Shown here one piece after another: positions 34,003-45,100 of a stretch of 47,952 bases of DNA. The notes beneath the pieces were generated by a model that worked only from the letters and a program-made list of their open reading frames with translations, searched no databases and was not told the DNA's origin. The DNA is from Plantago elongata (Eukaryota > Streptophyta > Magnoliopsida > Lamiales > Plantaginaceae). A program made the position numbers and the translations under genes. The stretch is taken from contig JAYMSP010000538.1 of assembly GCA_036897095.1 (NCBI GenBank), positions 1 through 47,952 on the forward strand, read 5' to 3'. Position 1 is the stretch's first letter. Each line of letters opens with the position of its first letter.

Positions 34003-35775
34003 ATGTCATCAGCTATGGCTGCCGGTGCATCACCTTCTTCCTTCTTCACCTGCAGAGCCAAATATAATACTTATAATCATTCTACTTCCTTCTTTCAGGT
34101 ATATATATACATATAACATCCACTATTACCTTTTATTCCTACTCTCTTCTTCTTCTTGCCTTAGTGATTTTATATACACTCCGATCCATTTTAGTATGTA
34201 GTTACTTAATAAATTAGTATTGTTTTGCTTACTTAATTCATTCTTGCTTACTCATCTATCTACCCTAGCTAGCTCATATATCTAGTGTACTGTACTGGTT
34301 TCTTAAAACGTTCAAATTAATTACCACTATAGTCCCTAATTTACAATGAAATACTACGAAACAGCAGAAAACAGGTGGTTTTCTGCACCAATCTCATCTT
34401 TCAGTTGAAGATGCCAAGAGGGTTGTCTTTAACCCTTTGGTGGCCCATTCTCTCAGTACAAGTACTGTAAGAAGAACAACTCGTAGACGACTTGAGATTA
34501 CAGCCAGAGCTGGTGCTGCTGCTAAAAATATTGAGGTTGAAGTCGACAAACCGTTGGGCTTGACTTTGGGCCAAAAGCAAGGCGGTGGAGTTGTCATTAC
34601 TGTAAGTAATTGAACTTTGTACCTACGTACTTCAGTTACTGCTCCCTGGCGGACTACTCTACTATATATGTCGTACGTATTGTATTACTACTATACTCAA
34701 TTTTATATCGGGCTATCAATCCTCAGAATATATCCATTATTAATTGTTGATACTATATTAATGAACTAAAAATTAGGCTGTGGACAATGGTGGAAATGCT
34801 GCAAGGGCAGGACTCAAGGCTGGTGATCAGGTACTTTACACAAGTAGCTTCTTCGGAGATGAGCTTTGGCCTGCTGACAAACTTGGCTTTACCAAAACTG
34901 CCATCCAGGCCAAACCTGATTCTGTCTATTTTGTTGTCAGCCGGTCAGTCACTTAATTTAATCTTTTTCACCATTTCCATTCTCATCATCCTCCATTAAG
35001 ATGCAATTCATTATAGTATATATTATACCCAAGTCTCAACATTGAGGAACATCCTTGTTTAGAACCTGATCTATTGGACCTGTCTTTTCTAACGCCTATT
35101 AATATACTATATGCTTGCTTATTGTACATGTAGAGGTGCTGATGTGGATGTGAAAAGGCTACCAAAACGGCCTGCACCACCTGCCTTTGGAAGAAAGTTA
35201 ACAGATACTCAAAAGGTGAGGCTGCAGCCTAACTCATTCTAAAATTTTGTCATCCAAGATTATATATTTTCCTTCAGTCAAAAGCTCAATATGTGTTCAT
35301 TTCAGGCCCGCGCAACTCACATATGCCTTGATTGTGGATACATTTACACCCTGCCTAAATCTTTTGACGAGCAAGTAAGCTTTCTGCTATGTTATTTTCT
35401 AGCCTTATCATCTGTTTTTATGCTACATTGTCTTTAGTTTCGAGCTTTTATCATTTTCTAATATGAAACAATTAAAATCACGTGTGAAGTTAATTTTATC
35501 ATATAAAAAGAACGGCGACGATGTTATTTTATTTTTTCAAACTCAAACAACCTAATATGTATACAGTATGATGATGATGTTTGTGTTGGTTTTACATGAT
35601 ATAGCCGGATGAGTACGCGTGCCCTCAATGCAGAGCGCCAAAGAAAAGGTTTGCAAGATACGACGTGAACACGGGAAAGGCTATTGGGGGAGGGTTGCCT
35701 CCCCTTGGAGTGATCATAGGGCTTGTAGCTGGCCTTGGTGGTATTGGAGCTCTGTTAGCTTATGGGCTTCAGTAA
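34003..35775 (+). CDS. ENH1: ENH1-like plastid protein: PDZ domain plus rubredoxin domain, C-terminal membrane anchor
   Basis: Exons are 34003-34098, 34419-34601, 34777-34943, 35134-35215, 35306-35374 and 35605-35775, giving 255 residues. The second exon start is uncertain: the better-looking acceptor at 34404 puts exon 2 out of frame. A Ser/Thr-rich N-terminus suggests a chloroplast transit peptide. The PDZ part reads EVEVDKPLGLTLGQKQGGGV, NAARAGLKAGDQ and LYTSSFFGDELWPADKLG. The rubredoxin part has CLDCGYIY and CPQC (about 183-208), the four iron-binding cysteines, then DVNTGKAIGGGLPP and a hydrophobic helix to the end. Arabidopsis ENH1 (At5g17170) was found as an enhancer of sos3 salt sensitivity and linked to reactive oxygen control. 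Identity is secure; the extreme N-terminus is not. Confidence 0.9.
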
Positions 35776-36690
35776 CAGATAGCATGCTTGGTTAATTATT
35801 GTTGTATATCTCCTCTTTGATTCTGTATTATTAGTACATTACATACACCATCCAGGTTCTTGACGAATGACGACCATTGGAAATAAGTTGCAGTACTGAA
35901 TTTTGTATTGAATATTACTACAAGGTATAAGTATAACCCTTTCAACTAACTGTAAGGTTGCTCATACTGAATCTATTGTATTTAACTCGTACTAGTTTGG
36001 TATTGGAAAAATATTGAGTTCCAATAACTGGTTCCAAATATCCCCTTGGAACTGTACTTACTGAATTCACATCCAACTCAAATTAGGTGTGGAAACTTCC
36101 TTTGTGGGTAAAAGGATAGAATTGCCCAATCAATCAGTGTATATCAGACTCCACAAAGTGAAGGAGAATGAACTTTTTACTAGAAGAAGGAAGGAAAGTT
36201 AAAAAAAGACACGTTTACTATTAGTTTTTCAGTTAATTTTTCAGCTTCATAAATAATTTTTAATTAAAAAATCGTTATGTGAACGTACGATTTTTTAAAC
36301 AATTTAAAAAAGCTAGCTGATTTAAGAATCTAATCAAATTCACCTGTAAAAAAAGTCTATTATCTAAATTTTTAGTTACTCTTACTAAGTAATGGCTAGG
36401 TTAGGCCCCTAAAATCAAATTACTTAAAGCTTGAGGGGTATGGAAAGCCAAATAACATTGAAGAATGATTATTCATTCTCAATAGATTAGAAACGGGCCG
36501 GGCCTTCGTCCAAAAGTATTCTTCTATTTACTTTTTTTTCCCTTCATTCTTCTTTTCCATTCCCTTCTTTTGTGAAGCAAGTAAGCAAGCAAGCATTCAT
36601 ACATAGTCCTGTCCAGTCCATCTTAAAAAGAAAGAAAGAGAGAAAGCGAAAGGAAAGGAAAGGAAATTTGTTGGGGGGTTAGATAGAGAA
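35776..36690. other. Spacer between ENH1 and the DUF1218 gene
   Basis: About 0.9 kb. It ends in a purine-rich leader (GAAAG and GGAAA repeats, about 36629-36666) just before the next start codon, likely the 5' untranslated region. Nothing else is seen. Confidence 0.5.
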
Positions 36691-38344
36691 ATGGAAAGAA
36701 AGGTTTTGATAATTTGCTGCGTTGTGGGGTTTTTAGGCCTCCTCTCTGCTGCTACTGGCTTTGCTGCCGAGGCCACAAGGATTAAGGTTCTCCCTCCCTT
36801 TCAATTAACCCCTACCCTCTTTCTTACCCTCTTTCTATTTATATCTCATTACATTATCCACCTGATAGATGTTTCTCCTTTTTCCCAAGATTTCTATCCC
36901 TTTTTCTTTTACTCCACTCCATCATTTTAGTTTACCCAGGTTAGCCTGTTAGGTTAAGTTTTCTTTGTTTCATTGTTTCAACAAGTCAAGTAATAACATG
37001 ATGGTTTTCCTTTCACTCTTTTTTTTTTTTTTTTTTTTATTACCTGTTTCACAACAGTCAACCACATGTCAAATCTTGCCTCTTACCAAGTTCATGCTTC
37101 TTCTCTATGTAGTTGGTATTACTTTAGGATTTTACTCTACTTAACTCAATTCTTGTTTTCTTGTTCTGGGATCAAAACAATAATGTATGTATGTATATGT
37201 ATATCTCTTTGGATTTAAGGGGCATGTCTAGTTACATTACATTACATCACCATGATATTTGCTTTGTTTTCTAATTCAGTAGAATGAATACCTCTGCAGA
37301 GCAATCTAGTGTTATTGGTTTATGCTACAAGACATGATGATAAACTTTGATGTTTATGTCTTTGATTTCCTCCCCTTATTATACAGGGTAACCAGGTCCA
37401 GTTTCCTTCTCCTACAACTTGCGTCTATCCAAGGACACCTGCGCTAGGCCTTGGATTAACTTCAGCTGTTGCTCTCATGGTTGCTCAAATTATCATCAAT
37501 GTTGCCACTGGATGCATTTGTTGCCGGAAAGGCCCGCACCAATCAAACTCTAATTGGACTCTTGCGCTTGTCTGCTTCGTTGTCTCCTGGTATTTTTTTT
37601 TTTTTAAAGCTGGAAGCATAATGATGTTCTTCGATTTGATTTTAAATATATGGAGTTCATTGCAAAAATATATGACAGAAATTTTGCCAGTTTAAAACAA
37701 TTAAGAACATCCCGTGGCTCCCTTCTTTGCTTCTGATCATTACATGCTTCAATATGGAGAAACATTGTCAGAAGTTAGGTTAGCAAACTCCCAAAGTATC
37801 CTAATCCATTTTAGAAGCAGATATGTACTTTTAAGAAACACCGGCAAACACTCAATCTGTTCTGTGTTATCTGGCTATACAAGGTAACAGCTTGCAATAG
37901 GAGTTTGTTACTTTTATGCATTGTTCAGTAACAGTTTACTGCTTGCCTGCTTGCATATATAATATATTGTACTTGTAAGTAAAAAATAATTCATTCATTG
38001 CCATAATATGCAGGTTTACATTTGTTATTGCATTCCTTCTGTTGCTCACCGGTGCGGCCCTCAATGATCAACATGGTGAAGAGAACTTGTATTTTGGCAG
38101 CTACTACTGTTACGTTGTGAAAGCAGGTGTCTTCGCTGGAGCTGCCTTCCTGTCGCTTGCAAGTGTCATTCTTGGAATCATCTATTACCTCACATTGACT
38201 TCCGAAAAAACCAATGCCAGTCCATGGAATCAACCTGTTCCTACTACTACTACTCAAGGTGGCATTGCAATGGCACAACCCCAGATTTCTCAAGATCCTG
38301 TATTCGTTCATGAAGACACTTATGCAAGACGGCAATTGGTATAG
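36691..38344 (+). CDS. DUF1218 family membrane protein
   Basis: Three exons (36691-36786, 37387-37589, 38014-38344) join in frame to 209 residues. Four hydrophobic helices are seen: about 5-25 (VLIICCVVGFLGLLSAATGF), 52-74 ending at the Cys cluster CICCRKG, about 87-114, and 138-160 (AGVFAGAAFLSLASVILGII). The conserved blocks FAAEATRIKGNQVQF, CVYPRTPALGLGLT and IINVATGCICC are typical of the plant DUF1218 family. Relatives include VCC (vein patterning), DEAL and MWL proteins (lignin in secondary walls). Which subgroup this belongs to is not resolved. The C-terminal tail is polar and Gln/Thr-rich, probably cytosolic. A single-copy housekeeping membrane role cannot be told from sequence alone. 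Confidence 0.9.
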
Positions 38345-39144
38345 ACTGTTTTTTGTGACTGCTGGTCGATAGTGCTAGAGAGTATTAGTAGCAAGGGGGT
38401 TGAGGGAGAGCCTGTGTGAATTTGGTTCAGTGAAAGTATGTTTAAAAGCTTCTGGTTATCATTTCTTTGTAATCCCTAAAAGAAATACATCTCGTCTCAA
38501 ACTCATGTAGCAGTAGTTCAGTTTATTTTGCAGTGTATTCATGATTGATAAAAGTCCAAAAAGTCCCCAATTTTTAACACATATTATCTAGTTTTAGTAT
38601 AAATGCATGTGTTTTTCATTTTATATGATTATTGTTGTGCATTTGTGTTGAATCGTGTCTAGTTTTTATATCATATTGTCTAGATTATATTAAATTTACA
38701 CTAATGTTTAGTTTTTACTTGACTTATTTTTAATGAATCCTGGTCAAAACATTCACAAAATATCATTCAGAGTCAAGTTGAGAAAAAAAAAGGTATAATT
38801 GTATAGTTTTATCATTTGAAAGAGATTTTGGAACTCTCAAATAAGCAAACAACATAACTGAATAATTTTTACATTGTCATGTACTATCTTACAATCAAAT
38901 TACTTGCGAACAACATAACTGAATAATTTTACATTGTCATGTACTAGCTTACAATCAAATTACTTGCAAACAACATAACTGAATAATTTACATTGTCATG
39001 CAGCTTACAATCAAATCACTTCACGGATCAATAATCTGATTCTGCGGCAAACACTACAATCAGCAGAAGAGATGGAACTATTTTGGAGATTTTCATCTCC
39101 CAATCTAGTGTACAACAACAAGATTAACAGTGAGCTTTGACAGC
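38345..39144. other. Tail-to-tail spacer between DUF1218 and CMT2-like genes
   Basis: Holds the 3' untranslated regions of both genes and the triplicated repeat described separately. Otherwise AT-rich with no gene. Confidence 0.5.
38848..39025. repeat. Three tandem copies of a 60-61 base unit
   Basis: AACAACATAACTGAATAATT begins at 38848, 38909 and 38969; each copy continues to ACATTGTCATG and CTTACAATCAAAT. The third copy has lost a few bases in the middle. The array ends about 120 bases past the CMT2-like stop codon (minus strand), so it probably lies in that gene's 3' untranslated region or terminator. Confidence 0.9.
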
Positions 39145-42100
39145 TCAAATTTTATCAAGCAGAGACTGCAATTCAACAGTTGTGGAATGTGAGAACTTGG
39201 GGGGAAGAGTCATGACATGTTCATCTGTACTCGACTTCTGCATTGCCATGCCCAATGTGTATCCCAGAGCACGCCCAACTGAAACAGCTACTGCATTCCC
39301 CACTTGGCTATATCTGTTTCAAGTTCGGGAAAAACAATTACTTCCAACTTGATCGCCATCAGATTGAACTCCACAGAAATCTTAAAAGAACTGTTCTATA
39401 CACACATAGTTGGTGCTTAGATTCAGATTGCAAGTCAATCATTGACGATAACTCAGAAGAAGAATGACTCAAAGGCTTTCTCGCATATTAAAATAGACGA
39501 TAACTCTATGTCCTAGAATAGGAACTCCAATGAACCATAATTACCTCTGCTTGAGCTTTCCATAGAACATATAGTGGTCATGAAAGCCTTGAAGCCTTGC
39601 ACATTCACGCACGGTGAGGACTCTATCTTGTTCGGGGTGTAAGACAGCCTGCACAGAAAGAAACGATATCTGACCTAGCTTTCACATACAATAGCAATGG
39701 GAGAAGTGCGGTTCAAGAAGCTGACCCGAGAGCGAGGATCCATAGAACATAAAACAGTTGAAACAGTCTCATCCCACCACAAACGCCCAAAGGGTCTGCA
39801 TATCGGTTGAAATAGAAGAGAGAATTCAGTTAGAAACCGACCCAAACAAAAGGTGACACAAAACTTTCTTCCAGGGCAAATGTGCTCACTTATTGGACCT
39901 GCCATCACGAAAGTTGATTGCATAATCAGGTACCTGAAGACGGCAAGAAAAGATGAATGGTAAAGATCCAAAAGGTTAGATTAATTCCACCATACTGGTT
40001 TGAAGTAAGTAAATAACTTTTTAATGAATATCACCCGTGAAGCTTTTCAAAGATTACAAATTCCTATATTCACTTATTACTGATTAGAACATAATGAACA
40101 GGGATTTGGAGCATTTTGCATTTGGTAGACTAAATAAACACAACTTTTAAAGCAGACATTGGACAAGCTTCACTAGATACAAAAGGATACATGATTGTTG
40201 TGAATTATTACCCATGGTTTTCCTGATGGCATCAATGTTTCATCCTTTGTCCTTCGAACAACATTATCAGATCCAATAATAATTCCTGGAAGATCTCTAA
40301 AACTTGCACCCTGTGGAGATGAGGACCATGGTAATGCTGAGACTATGGGAATATAGTGAAATCTTAATCAAGAAGACTAACCTACCTTTCTTTTTGGTAT
40401 CTTACAAACGCGCATGTAATCGTCCTCATTCAAAGGCTGAGGCAAATGGTCACGGAGGACTGTATTGTTAGTCATCCTTTTGTCATTTGAATGAGCTGTC
40501 ATATCTTGAGAAGCAGGGAGAAAAAGATCGATCAAATTCTATATTATCAAATGGAGTGAGCGTCCAATCCCCATCCCCAGCCAAAGCACAAAGGTCATTG
40601 CTTAGGCAACAAAGAGCACTCAAATTTTAAACTCTAATGCTCTTTCAGGGGGGGGGGGGGGGGGGGGGGGGGGTACTCCATCAGTGAGGATGCACTATAA
40701 TGAACAGTGCTATAAAACACAAAACTAGTTGACATGTTAATACCTTAGCTAAAAATCTATTGGAGAAGTGCCATAGAATTTTCAAATGGCTACTCGGAGT
40801 TGATAGTAAATGGCTTCCGGCGGCTCACTTATTATAAGTTCTAAAATAAACCAAGCCAGGTACGATCTTGAAATATTATGAATAGTTAAACAGCACCCAA
40901 CTATGAGGCATACAAGGCTGGTTGAACCAAAAACTCAAGTCGATATACAATCACATTTTTCCGAATGCAAAAGACTACTTCTCAATCAATTCGGCCAAGA
41001 GCTCCAAAGGAACATCGAAAAACAACTTAAGAGACGGGTTTGTCATAACTAATATGTATAACAAATTTTATTTGAAAAAATTGAGATCTTTTCTGCCAAA
41101 CTTGAACTTTACACCTACCACATTTTGCTGCTCTGATATATTTCTGAAATTCAGTTTCAGGAGCTTTGATGTACTGCATCTGATCACACTTCTCGTCATT
41201 TGCAACCTTAAATAGAAACTAAGCTGATTAGACCAGCATAAATGAAGAAGTAGATCAGAATAAATAAGAAGTAAGCACATAAAATTACACTAGGGAGATC
41301 AGAAATAGCATCACTTAGAACAATGAGTTGTTCGAGATCTCGGGATTGTCCTTCTTCAAAAGCAACAACATTACGCTGCATGATTAAATTAGATTAGAAT
41401 CAAGTCTTAGAAATGCTTATGCCACCACCACTTGGAGAAAAGTGCCAATCACCTCAAAATCACCAGGAAACCCATATTGAACGACCACATCATGACTTGG
41501 GAGAGGAAACTGGGGCAATATCTGCCAGTAAAACAACTGGTTATGCAAAATTCCACAAACCTCAAACATTAAATGTGCATTGCAGTCGGTAATTAGCTAT
41601 CTAAGAAGAACCACCAGCATTTAAACAAGCATCGGCTCAACATAACACCTCACATGGCCGGGTTAAAGAATACCCTTACCCTGAAAAATATGTGATGTAC
41701 ATATAGGTGCGAAGAAAGAGCTATATTGACTACTGAGTAATAGTACTGTTATTTAAATGTGTGAAACATATGTAGTGCACAGTATTGCACACATACTCAG
41801 TACAATTCTATGGTTCAAGCAAGTAAGACAATCAATCCCATGATCCTAGGATGTTTCATATTGTGTCTCTGGAAGAAGATGAGCTAAATTACTTTGAAGA
41901 AGACAACGAAGCGCAGCTTAGTTGGTAAGATGCTTCACCTCCAATTAATAATTCGGGGGTTCGAGTCCCCCTTTAGCCGTTTCAAAAAAAAAAAAAAAAA
42001 CTTTGAAGAAGCCAACTAATCGAGTCCAAAATTCAGGGTTGAATGCTGTTGTATAACTAGCTAGCATACTTCATAAGTCCTTTATGCTTACTATAACTAG

Positions 42101-45100
42101 CTATTTTGGTTTTGTGTTTCTTTTGTGGTTGAATGCTGTTGTAGGAGCCACATGGTCAGATCCTTTTTTACCCTTATTCGTGACTTATGCTGATAATACA
42201 ATACACTGTCTCAATGCATTATCTTTATGTTTCTGAGTATTATCAAAACCACTCTTTTGAAAAGAAGAAAAAAGATTTTATCTGGTAAACAATATGACAG
42301 ATACTTGTAGAAGTTGGCATGGTAAACAGATAGATTAGAGCGATGGATACAACCAATCGTTAAGAGTTGTTGGTGTTGCAGCAGGAATGAGGCAAATGGT
42401 GAAGATGGAAAGACTTCTGGTAATTTTTAAGTTTTCATGAATACGAGCCGCAGAACTTAGATATGTGACAAGTAGAGATGTGTACAGCAAACAGAGAAGG
42501 AAGCATTACGTGCACCTATAACTTCAGTTAAATGTTAAAGTAAAATAAGTTCAGAAGAATTATAGAGCAAGATCAAAAATGCATTGTGAAAAAGTGAATA
42601 AAGTGACTAGATGACCAACATATGATATTTTTCAAGGAACATAATTGTCCAATAAAATTCCATGATCAAGTGATCGGATGGCTAAGTGACAACATGAGAA
42701 AGTACTTGCCTCATGTGGTTGAGCACCCCAAAGGAAAACACGCATTCGAAATTGAGGAAGCCCATAGCAACCAGCAGCCATAATCCCAAGCCTTGATTGG
42801 TATTGCATTTGAACCAGACGGCTAATGGCATATCTTCCTAGAAAGCCATTAGAAAACCTTAAGATGTCAATAACATTTTCCATTAAGACATATTTTGGCC
42901 TCAAGAAATCAATAATATCCATGAAGACCACAATTTGGTGGTTTCTTTCATCATCAAGAGGAGAATCAACATTTCTGAACCGGTTGTAGCCACTGATTCC
43001 TTGGCATGGAGGTCCTCCACAAATCACAGCAACATCTCCCTGTGATAAGGTGGGCGGCAATTGTGGAGCGAAGATACCGAAGAAGTTAACATTCATAATT
43101 TATTAGAAATTTCATGTCATGCATAAAATACAAATTTATACGAATACAATGGTTCTGGCATTCTGCAATTATAACATATATGGTGCCTCCTCAGACTCAG
43201 TTGAGCCACAGAAACCACATGTTTTATGTTCAATTGGGACAAAATACTTGTCAAATTTATGAGTACATGTCATCATTTGGAAAAGTCAATGTGCGCAAAG
43301 AAAATCCAATGCTCTAGTCTAAGTTTCACTATTTGCACTTTAAACATTTACAAATGTGGTGGACATACTTGAGTGTAATTTAATTTAATTATTTATTTCT
43401 GTTATGTCTTATTTAGACCTTTTGATGTATTCATCTAAAACATTGCAACAGGGGGGGGGGGGGGGGGGGTCCGCCCCTCCACTGCCTAGCCTGATCAATC
43501 TAAAAGGATAAGAAAATTCATCTGGCCAACAAGAAAAAATAAGGGAGGGGGTTTTCTAATTAAGAACCTAACTAGAAACTACTCCCTCCATCCCAAAAAA
43601 AAATACTTTTTATGAACTTTGACAAAAAGTTACACCTAAATTACACCACAGTAAGATAATGTGATATAATTCTTATATGGTGTAATCTAGGAGTAGTTTG
43701 TGTTCAAAATTGGAATTCAACATTAGGAAGTTCTTATTGAGGCTGAGGGAGCAATCAATTTCACACGCGGAATTCTTCGGTTGGACATAAGATATGTAGA
43801 TTTTGCATTTGGCTCCTCTTAGTCTTATCCATCTGTTCAACAAGGATTGTCCATGTCAGAAAATTCATTCCCGGAGACTGGTTTGGTCCTTTAATTTTTT
43901 CTAGTTATGGATCTAAATTTTGATGAGATTCTTATAATTTATAGCTAATTTTTTCCCACTTTGAAAGATGAGAGACCTAATCTGATTGTATGAATGAAAG
44001 AAACGTACCGGGCGTGGCAGTATTTTAGTCTTCATTCCCTCTAATACAAACTCTCTTATCCGCTCTTCACAGTTGCTAAACAGATGTTGAAAAAGTTATC
44101 AGCATAATTCTCTTTTCATTTAGAAACTAATTCTGATAATTCACATTCACACCTCAAGCTCTCAATTGGCTCCCATGTATCATCAGCTGGGCCATATCCA
44201 ACCCACCGAACCTGAAACAAACTAGAGTATGAGAAACTGGCTAAAGTCACGTCTCAGACTCAAGTGATACAAAGATTTCATCAATAGCACCACTTGGTGT
44301 TTCAATATGACTAGGAAATTTACGCAAACACCGTGGTGTATAAGTGAAATTACATATAAACTGGGTTTCCATGAGCCCTCCACATTTAGACCCCGCCATT
44401 GACCCCACATTACTTGATGCCCCACATATTAAATATTCCAAACTTGCCCCCATCACATCATATATGTTTTAGAAAATAAGAGCCGGCCATGGCAGAGCTC
44501 CACCCATCGAGGTGACCTGAGAGGTGTAGCTACCCCCATCTGGAACTCCGAGCCCTGCTAAGCTCCGCCATTACAATAAACGGGATGAGCCTATTAAGTT
44601 TGGATACCCTATTATTCAGGTGATTAGAATGAAACCAACGTTCTAGAGGCCAAACACATTTTAAACTTTAACAGAAACAGGCCAACAGACAATATTGACT
44701 AGTTAATAATTAGTTAAGACTGTTAAGCAAAACTAGTTGATTAGCTAGCTCAGATTGAGAGTCAATAATTAGCTCATTTTAACGAAGGCAAATAAAAATA
44801 AGGAAGGATGATAGTGATAACTAGAAAATAAAAAGAAAAAAGTTGACTTACAATCGTGCGTGTTGGAGCTGTCTCATTGTTATAATAAATTAGCTGATTT
44901 GCTAAATATATAGAATATAAAGGAAATGCCAGCCTATCCCTTACCCTTTAGCTACTAGTGAGGGGTTCAGACTTATTTTGGTCAAAAGGCCAATTTAGCT
45001 CATCTAGCTTATAAGCTGTAGCTAAATATAGCCTAATATTACTACATCAACTCAACCAGATTTGACTACTGTCAAGGTCTTGATCCCTACTTGCCAAACG

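Noticed and set aside
41908..41983. Functional tRNA gene
   Set aside because: It has box A, box B and a T stem but no pairing acceptor stem. It is followed by poly-A and flanked by target duplications, so it is retroposed.
42632..43096. Open frame starting [12 protein letters not shown] as a separate methyltransferase gene
   Set aside because: Its core is the chromomethylase exon 43039-42710. The N-terminal residues are intron before the acceptor CTTATCACAG, and the C-terminal residues are intron after the GC donor.
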